A DNA stretch of 10,046 bases. It comes from JAPOPJ01 sp964538885. GTDB taxonomy: Archaea > Thermoproteota > Nitrososphaeria > Nitrososphaerales > Nitrosopumilaceae. The notes under the pieces were generated by a model, which was not told where the DNA came from, ran no database searches, and was given only the letters and a program-made list of their open reading frames with translations. A program made the position numbers and the translations under genes. This document shows, in pieces, positions 5,707 to 10,046 of the stretch (its first letter is position 1; each line of letters starts with the position of its first letter). The stretch is from assembly GCA_964538885.1 (NCBI GenBank), contig CAZIHR010000038.1, forward strand, positions 1-10,046, read 5' to 3'.

Positions 5707-5866
5707 TGACTAAATTCCTGAGATTGTACCTCAAGCTAAATCCAACAGATATAAAGTCTAGATGCTCAAAATCCAATTTATATGAGTTGGAGCAAAAAGC
5801 CATACAAAGCCGGCCACACCGAAACTATCCTGTTATATCGTGAGAACAAGCCGCGGGGAATACATT

Positions 5867-5872
5867 GGTGAG
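5867..5872 (+). promoter_or_regulatory. Ribosome binding site fixing the livH TTG start
   Basis: GGTGAG lies eight bases before TTG 5881. An in-frame TGA overlaps this site (5869-5871), so no earlier start is possible, and the well-placed site supports TTG as the true initiation codon. Confidence 0.75.
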
Positions 5873-5880
5873 CATTCATC

Positions 5881-6807
5881 TTGGCAATTGATCCAATATT
5901 TTCTGATGCGATAATATTTGCAAGCCTTTTGTCTCTTTTGAGCATCGGACTCACGCTCACATATCTGACTACCAAAGTACCCAACTTTGCACATGCCTCC
6001 TTTGCTACTATCGGAGTATACATCACCTTAATTGCAACAAGAATATGGGAAGTCAGCCCATACGTGGCAATCCCAATTGCGTTTGTTATCTCTGGAGTGG
6101 TGGCAGTGGCACTATACACCTTTATCCTAAAACCCTTGATACGCCGAGGTGCATCTCAGGCAATTCAGATGATTGCCACATTGGCATTTGATTTGGTTCT
6201 GATTGCAATGCTAAACATATCTGCTGATTTTATAGTAAAGACATTTCAGGTGACATCTCGAGAGTTTACACTGAGAAGTTATGATGCTTCATTTATGGGG
6301 ATGCCAATGATAGTGCTTGTGGCTCCAGTAACTATAGCCACCCTTGGAATCATATTATACATCATGCTAAAGAAGACCAAATTCGGTATTGCAATGCGCG
6401 CCGCAACTGAGAACTATGATCTATCTGAGACGGTTGGAATTAATGTCAAAGTAATTTATGTTGTATCTTGGTTATTGGGTGGTGGCCTTGCCGGAATTGC
6501 AGGCGCGCTGATGTCTTTATGGTTTCAGGGAGATCCTAACTTGGGACCACTCTTGATTCCCAGCGTGTTTGCCGCAAGTATTGCCGGCGGTTTCCTGAGC
6601 ATTTATGGGGCAATAGCTGGAGGTCTACTTATCGGGTTTACCGAGGTTCTTGGAACTCGGTTCTTGGCAGGTGAGCTGGGATCTTGGATGATTGCTTATC
6701 GCCCACTTATTCCACTTGTGTTTATAGTTGCTACATTGATGCTTGCACCACGCGGACTTGCAGGAATTAACTGGTCGAGGTTGAGGAGACTTGGTTCTAG
6801 AAGCTGA
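5881..6807 (+). CDS. livH: Branched-chain amino acid ABC transporter permease LivH
   Basis: This 308-residue integral membrane protein forms half of the membrane channel of a high-affinity importer for leucine, isoleucine and valine (or a related amide or urea substrate; the family is broad). It is hydrophobic throughout with about eight membrane helices. VPNFAHASFATIGVYITL (near residues 33-50) corresponds to the N-terminal LivH block. GIAMRAATENYDLSETVGIN (from residue 169) is the cytoplasmic loop that docks on the ATPase, followed by the conserved LAGIAGAL and the C-terminal LAPRGLAG. It starts with TTG behind a good GGTGAG site and overlaps livM by 17 bases. The ATPases (LivG, LivF) and the binding protein are not in the window, so they must lie elsewhere. 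Confidence 0.93.
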   Translation: MAIDPIFSDAIIFASLLSLLSIGLTLTYLTTKVPNFAHASFATIGVYITLIATRIWEVSPYVAIPIAFVISGVVAVALYTFILKPLIRRGASQAIQMIATLAFDLVLIAMLNISADFIVKTFQVTSREFTLRSYDASFMGMPMIVLVAPVTIATLGIILYIMLKKTKFGIAMRAATENYDLSETVGINVKVIYVVSWLLGGGLAGIAGALMSLWFQGDPNLGPLLIPSVFAASIAGGFLSIYGAIAGGLLIGFTEVLGTRFLAGELGSWMIAYRPLIPLVFIVATLMLAPRGLAGINWSRLRRLGSRS

Positions 6808-7861
6808 GACCGTATTTCTTGTTGACCTTCTTGCCATATTTGCGGTCTATGTTATAATAAATCTGAGTTTGAATCTCGAATTTGGATACACGGGAATACC
6901 GAATTTTGGCAAGGTGCTTGCTGTGGGAGCTGGTGCATTTGTAGCTGCCTCCATTCCAGGAAGGATCTTTGCAGGTATGGCAGGAATTGAAGGGGACTAT
7001 ATAGCTGATAATTTAGCCATAGTATCTCAAGTTAATACTTGGCTTGTGGACAATACGGGAATCGGCTTTGCAGTATTTTTTCTTACTTTGGGTATAGCTG
7101 CCGCTGTAGGTGCAGGACTCGGAATAGTTACATCTTATCCGGCAATACGACTGCGAGGCGACTATCTGGCAATCACTCTGCTTGCCTTTGGTGAAAGCAT
7201 CAGGATTGTGGGAAACAACTTTACTCCGTTGGTGGGAGGCACACTAGGAGTGCAGGTGCCTGACCCATTGTCTTTCCTGCCAGATGAGATGCGTTTTCCT
7301 GTTGCGACCATCGGCTTGGTACTTGTAGCTATTGCGGTATTCATATTCAGCGAAAGAATGATCCGATCGCCTCTTGGGCGATTACTACGTGCAGTACGTG
7401 ATAATGAGGTTGCAGCAGAATCACTTGGCAAGAATACGGCGCACATAAGAATCAGGATAATTATGGTGTCTGCCGCGCTTGCAGCAATTGGTGGCGCATT
7501 GTACGCGTTTTACGTGGGAAGTACCATTGCATTTGCATATGATAGGGCAAGCTGGACGTTCTGGCCGTTTCTCATGATTCTGATTGGGGGACTTGCAAAC
7601 AACAAGGGAATCGTAGTTGGTACACTGATCTTCGTTACGGTGAGAAAGCTCATCATCTTCTTCAAGGACTCTTTTGAGGGGTATGTGCCGTTTGATGTGG
7701 TGTGGCTTGACTTTTTACTGCTAGGTTCCATTTTGTTGCTGATACTATTGTATCGCCCGCAGGGAATATTTGTAGAAAAGCCCACAGCGACCATCAAGCA
7801 CGCGCTTGACCCGCCAGCCAAGACGGGAGTCAAAAGAATCCTCAACTTGCTGTTCCGATGA
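6791..7861 (+). CDS. livM: Branched-chain amino acid ABC transporter permease LivM
   Basis: This second permease subunit, 356 residues with about nine to ten membrane helices, pairs with LivH to make the transport path. Diagnostic blocks are RLRGDYLAITLLAFGESIRI (from residue 120), the ATPase-docking loop SPLGRLLRAVRDNEVAAESL (from residue 193) and the terminal LYRPQGIF. The start at TTG 6791 lies inside livH, 17 bases before its stop, with GAGGTTG seven bases upstream acting as ribosome site. No ATG or GTG is available at the right place, so the two permeases appear translationally coupled. The N-terminus is slightly shorter before the first helix than in many bacterial LivM proteins. Confidence 0.93.
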   Translation: MVLEAETVFLVDLLAIFAVYVIINLSLNLEFGYTGIPNFGKVLAVGAGAFVAASIPGRIFAGMAGIEGDYIADNLAIVSQVNTWLVDNTGIGFAVFFLTLGIAAAVGAGLGIVTSYPAIRLRGDYLAITLLAFGESIRIVGNNFTPLVGGTLGVQVPDPLSFLPDEMRFPVATIGLVLVAIAVFIFSERMIRSPLGRLLRAVRDNEVAAESLGKNTAHIRIRIIMVSAALAAIGGALYAFYVGSTIAFAYDRASWTFWPFLMILIGGLANNKGIVVGTLIFVTVRKLIIFFKDSFEGYVPFDVVWLDFLLLGSILLLILLYRPQGIFVEKPTATIKHALDPPAKTGVKRILNLLFR

Positions 7862-7910
7862 GCTGTATCATCGTATATCTCCGGGATTTGTATGTGTTCC
7901 ATCCATTTGG

Positions 7911-7919
7911 CTAAAATAG
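7911..7919 (+). promoter_or_regulatory. TATA box of the radical SAM gene (leaderless)
   Basis: CTAAAATAG is centred 26 bases before ATG 7941, which would start transcription at the first codon. It suggests the radical SAM gene has its own promoter despite lying only 79 bases after livM. Confidence 0.45.
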
Positions 7920-7940
7920 TACCTTCTTACATACAGAGTA

Positions 7941-8894
7941 ATGGAGATAATGGGACGCGGATTCGGGCAGATACTGCGAGAGTCCCCCCTATACTTTCAT
8001 CTGGGAATAAAGTATGCCTCTTACAAATTATTCCACAGGACCAGTCCTCTATATGGCTCTGCAGATATAATTAATGTGTGCAATTTGCATTGTGAGCACT
8101 GTTACTGGTGGCTCAATAGAAAAGAGAATGAGGAGCTTACCCTAGAAGAATGGAAGATAGTAATTGATGAAAAGTTCAAAAAGAATCACGTCTTTATAGT
8201 GACATTGGTGGGCGGAGAGCCCTTGATGAGATCAGATGTAGTGGAATTATTCATAAAAGAGTTTCCAAAGCGGGCGTGCGTAGTTACCAACGGCACGTTT
8301 CCAATTCCCCATTTTGATAATATCTACTTTTATTGGATCTCAATTGATGGTTCACAACAGATTCACAATGAGATACGTGGAGATGGTGCATGGCAAAAGA
8401 CCCGCAAGAACGTACTTGATTATATAAAAAACAACGGCAAGAACTCACAAAAAGATATTTGGATTACAATGACCATAAACTCGAAAAACTATACCACCAT
8501 ACGACAAGTGATAGATGAGTGGTATGACCATTCCAACAAAATCGGATTCCAGTTTCACACGCCATTTATGAAAGATGATCCTTTGTGGCTTCCATTTGGC
8601 AAGGAACGTAATAATGTAATAGATGATCTGCTGGCAATGAAGCGCGGCCGATACCGCGATTATATAGTAAATCCGGATGATCAGCTAGATATAATGAAGA
8701 GAAGCTGGGGCGGCAAGGGAACCACCCCAATTGACTGCCCAACATGGGCAATCGTATCAGTTGATCATATGGGTCGAGAGAAACTGCCGTGCTGTATAGG
8801 TAGTGCAGAGACAAAATCGTTAAAGCCCAGATGTGAGGAGTGCGGTCTTGGGTGTTATTCAGTTTTATTGGGTTATGGAATTCGTGGCATTTAG
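7941..8894 (+). CDS. Radical SAM enzyme with C-terminal cysteine cluster, substrate unknown
   Basis: The 317-residue protein carries CNLHCEHCYWW, the CxxxCxxC motif (Cys47, Cys51, Cys54) that binds the [4Fe-4S] cluster which splits S-adenosylmethionine into a 5'-deoxyadenosyl radical. LVGGEPLMRSD (residues 89-99) is the SAM-binding GGE motif, and YWISIDGSQQIHNEIRGDG is a later barrel strand. After the barrel come Cys266 (in DCPTW), Cys284-Cys285, Cys298, Cys301 and Cys305, a SPASM-like arrangement that could hold one auxiliary iron-sulfur cluster. Such tails occur in enzymes that modify peptides, lipids or cofactors. No precursor peptide is seen nearby. ATG 7941 is chosen because of the TATA box 26 bases upstream; ATG 7950 in the same frame is possible. 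Confidence 0.85.
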   Translation: MEIMGRGFGQILRESPLYFHLGIKYASYKLFHRTSPLYGSADIINVCNLHCEHCYWWLNRKENEELTLEEWKIVIDEKFKKNHVFIVTLVGGEPLMRSDVVELFIKEFPKRACVVTNGTFPIPHFDNIYFYWISIDGSQQIHNEIRGDGAWQKTRKNVLDYIKNNGKNSQKDIWITMTINSKNYTTIRQVIDEWYDHSNKIGFQFHTPFMKDDPLWLPFGKERNNVIDDLLAMKRGRYRDYIVNPDDQLDIMKRSWGGKGTTPIDCPTWAIVSVDHMGREKLPCCIGSAETKSLKPRCEECGLGCYSVLLGYGIRGI

Positions 8895-8903
8895 ACGTGA
8901 CAC

Positions 8904-9128
8904 ATGTGTATCTGGTCAGGTCTTCTAGGGCAATTTTTGACAAAATGCCCTACACATACTGTAGTAATTGTTTTCTATAATCCAAATCTTGATTCTTCCA
9001 GGTGGTATGCAGGTGAACAGGTAGCCCATCCACAGCATGGTCTTTACGGATCTGACTATACTTACATTGACCACATTCAAATTTCAAATCAAGTTATAAT
9101 ACGTGAGGCCAAACCGCCTCCGTTATGA
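8904..9128 (+). CDS. Doubtful 74-residue hypothetical ORF, perhaps a gene remnant
   Basis: The frame begins at ATG 8904, nine bases after the radical SAM stop, with no ribosome site or TATA box. Its second half (FYNPNLDSSRWYAGEQVAHP, then HGLYGSDYTYIDHIQIS) reads like the end of a secreted beta-sandwich or lectin-like domain, with many aromatic and Asn/Asp residues. The first 20 residues look random. It may be the surviving C-terminus of a lost gene, or chance. A small hairpin GAGGC-CAAACC-GCCTC (9106-9121) sits over its last codons. Confidence 0.25.
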   Translation: MCIWSGLLGQFLTKCPTHTVVIVFYNPNLDSSRWYAGEQVAHPQHGLYGSDYTYIDHIQISNQVIIREAKPPPL

Positions 9129-9213
9129 CGTGGCTTGTGGCACATTTGGGTTAACTGGTGACCTCACAGGGATACTCTGTTACGATCAGCCATTTTCTAT
9201 AGAAGAGCCTATA

Positions 9214-9594
9214 CTATTTTCTTGACTTTTTTTCTATAACTACATCAATACATTCTTGCATCGTTTCGTTAGCAAGAACTTTGTCTATTCTTCTGGTCGC
9301 AATTTCAAAGACAAATTTTTCTAATAGTTTTGCTGTCTCAGATTCTGGATCAAGTTTAAACATTTTTGCCCGTCCCACGTTTCTAGTGAATTTTATCAGC
9401 CCTGCTGATTCAAGTTTTGGCAGCTCTCTGAAAACAGTTCTTTTAGAAACTCTCGAAGATTCTGCAATGTCTGTTTCTGAATAGTCAAAATCTCTATATG
9501 TAATGAAGAAATCTAGCAACTTTGCGCTAGCATTTCCCGAAATTAGCCATTCTAACGCACCCATATCTTTTGATCTCATAATTTGGGCACACAT
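9214..9594 (-). CDS. Winged helix-turn-helix transcriptional regulator
   Basis: The 126-residue protein has a central winged-helix domain: TDIAESSRVSKRTVFRELPK (residues about 41-60, helix-turn-helix), then LESAGLIKFTRNVGRAKMFK, the wing, and LDPES. A C-terminal helix (AKLLEKFVFEIATRR and following) probably makes the dimer. This is the usual plan of small archaeal ArsR/MarR-like or phage-type regulators; the ligand is unknown. The ATG is supported by a TATA box about 25 bases upstream and no ribosome site, so the message is leaderless. It faces a second small winged-helix gene across a 131-base gap that holds a perfect palindrome, which is probably its operator. Alternative in-frame ATGs occur at residues 6 and 11. 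Confidence 0.8.
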   Translation of the reverse strand: MCAQIMRSKDMGALEWLISGNASAKLLDFFITYRDFDYSETDIAESSRVSKRTVFRELPKLESAGLIKFTRNVGRAKMFKLDPESETAKLLEKFVFEIATRRIDKVLANETMQECIDVVIEKKSRK

Positions 9595-9613
9595 TAATTA
9601 CTATGCCATATTT

Positions 9614-9624
9614 CTATACATAAA
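9614..9624 (-). promoter_or_regulatory. TATA box of the minus-strand regulator (leaderless)
   Basis: On the minus strand this reads TTTATGTATAG, centred about 25 bases before the ATG at 9594, placing the transcript start at the initiation codon. Confidence 0.6.
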
Positions 9625-9644
9625 GGTTAGGGTGTGATACTATA

Positions 9645-9685
9645 TATGACATAATTATTATGTTTATTGTGACTTTTATGTCATA
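9645..9685. promoter_or_regulatory. Inverted-repeat operator between divergent regulators
   Basis: TATGACATAA (9645-9654) and TTATGTCATA (9676-9685) are perfect 10-bp inverted arms, 31 bases centre to centre, about three turns of the helix, so both lie on the same DNA face. A partial extra half-site, TTATGT, lies at 9658-9663. The right arm abuts the TATA box of the plus-strand gene, so binding would block that promoter, while the left arm is upstream of the other promoter. Confidence 0.6.
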
Positions 9686-9697
9686 ATATATATAAAG
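9685..9697 (+). promoter_or_regulatory. TATA box of the plus-strand small winged-helix gene
   Basis: AATATATATAAAG is a strong archaeal TATA box. The transcript should start near 9718, giving a leader of only about eight bases before ATG 9726. It directly adjoins the right arm of the palindrome. Confidence 0.7.
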
Positions 9698-9725
9698 ACT
9701 GTAGCCTTGTACTATTGCAGCTAAA

Positions 9726-9980
9726 ATGTACAGCAAATATCACAAAACTGTCTTAAAACGATTGTATAATCTACGATGTATAGGTGGTAAACATACTTCT
9801 AGAGAAAACACTCTCAAAGGATTCCCCAAAAGTGATAGAGGCCAAGGCAAATCAGCATTAGATGAACTAATTAAGAGAAATTTCGTCGTTCCAAAATCTA
9901 CCTCCTATAGCGACGCTTGTAAGTTTATGTACATCACAAAATCTGTGATGGGACAAACTCGTGAAAATTCCATGTGTTGA
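9726..9980 (+). CDS. Small archaeal winged-helix-like protein
   Basis: This 84-residue basic protein has the pattern LKRLYNLRCIGGKHTSRENT followed by LKGFPKSD, GKSALDELIKRNFVV and PKSTSY. I recognise this as a widespread small archaeal family with a winged-helix-like fold ('IGGKHT...N..K..P', then 'al.eLi...ll..kpt.Y'). A role in binding DNA or RNA is likely but not established here. The last ten residues look unrelated to the family core. The ATG fits the TATA box 34 bases upstream. It is divergent from the other regulator and shares the palindromic site, so the two are probably co-controlled. A further gene seems to begin inside its last 20 bases. Confidence 0.65.
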   Translation: MYSKYHKTVLKRLYNLRCIGGKHTSRENTLKGFPKSDRGQGKSALDELIKRNFVVPKSTSYSDACKFMYITKSVMGQTRENSMC

Positions 9981-10046
9981 CCATGAAGATATTGAGGAAA
10001 ATGGAGAAAGTTGTTTAGTTAGAATCAAGATAACTAGTTTTGGTAC
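9961..10046 (+). CDS. Start of a further gene, cut by the right edge
   Basis: From GTG 9961 a frame stays open to the window end and reads VKIPCVDHEDIEENGESCLV, then RIKITSFGT, which looks like real protein (acidic helix, then a beta strand) rather than noise. It would overlap the preceding gene by 20 bases, as other genes in this window do. The frame is closed by a TGA at 9946-9948, so the start must lie after that. No family can be assigned from 28 residues. Confidence 0.45.
   Translation, partial: MKIPCVDHEDIEENGESCLVRIKITSFG

Larger units (their letters stand above)
5571..5880. promoter_or_regulatory. Divergent intergenic region with livH promoter elements
   Basis: This 310-base gap separates the minus-strand toxin-antitoxin operon from livH. 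It holds a perfect 7-bp inverted repeat (5661-5680) and a 9-bp tandem repeat (5689-5706), listed separately. Two TATA-like boxes face livH, TTTATATG (5777-5784) and GTTATATC (5832-5839). The second would start a message near 5862, just before the ribosome site. A 67-residue open frame at 5640-5843 shows nothing protein-like and is not called. Confidence 0.5.

Noticed and set aside
5640..5843. A 67-residue plus-strand open frame upstream of livH
   Set aside because: No recognisable pattern or ribosome site, and it covers repeats and TATA-like boxes that fit a control region.
7162..7446. A 94-residue minus-strand open frame within livM
   Set aside because: Shadow of the permease gene; its translation shows no independent features.
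1..10046. tRNA genes and CRISPR arrays
   Set aside because: No T-arm-like GTTCNANNC sequence with flanking complementary arms, and no regularly spaced repeats, were found on either strand.

Overview
The window looks archaeal, most likely from a member of the Nitrososphaerota (Thaumarchaeota) with moderate, A+T-leaning base composition. The evidence is TATA boxes about 25-30 nt upstream of several ATG starts with no room for a leader (leaderless transcripts), GGTGA-type ribosome sites on several TTG starts, T-run terminators, and archaeal-looking small winged-helix proteins. No rRNA or tRNA is present to confirm this.

Layout. (1) Bases 1-427: the C-terminal end of an IS5-like DDE transposase running off the left edge, then an AT-rich tail with repeats. 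(2) 428-1265, minus strand: a Panacea-domain (DUF4065) protein overlapping a small two-helix membrane protein, which resembles a PanA antitoxin with a membrane toxin. (3) 1266-1608: a gene-free but GC-rich stretch with two strong helices, either a small structured RNA or a leader of the next gene. (4) 1609-3320, plus strand: branched-chain aminotransferase IlvE, a 52-residue Cys-rich protein, and a SAM methyltransferase in the same frame as the small protein, separated from it by one TGA and 12 open codons. (5) 3674-5570, minus strand: three genes chained by 4-nt overlaps, namely a short coiled-coil protein, an HTH plus ImmA/IrrE metallopeptidase, and a DUF4411 PIN-like toxin broken by a single in-frame amber codon. 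(6) 5881-8894, plus strand: the two permeases of a branched-chain amino acid ABC transporter (LivH, LivM), then a radical SAM enzyme of unknown substrate. (7) 8904-10046: a doubtful short ORF, two divergent small winged-helix genes around a perfect 10-bp inverted repeat, and the start of another gene at the right edge.

How it fits together. A housekeeping thread of branched-chain amino acid metabolism and uptake (ilvE, livHM) is interleaved with accessory material: a transposase end, two toxin-antitoxin-like modules and possible IS66 debris. The most informative observations are the intact-but-for-one-codon DUF4411 toxin, the Panacea/membrane protein pair, the structured non-coding region before ilvE, and the operator-like palindrome between the two regulators.
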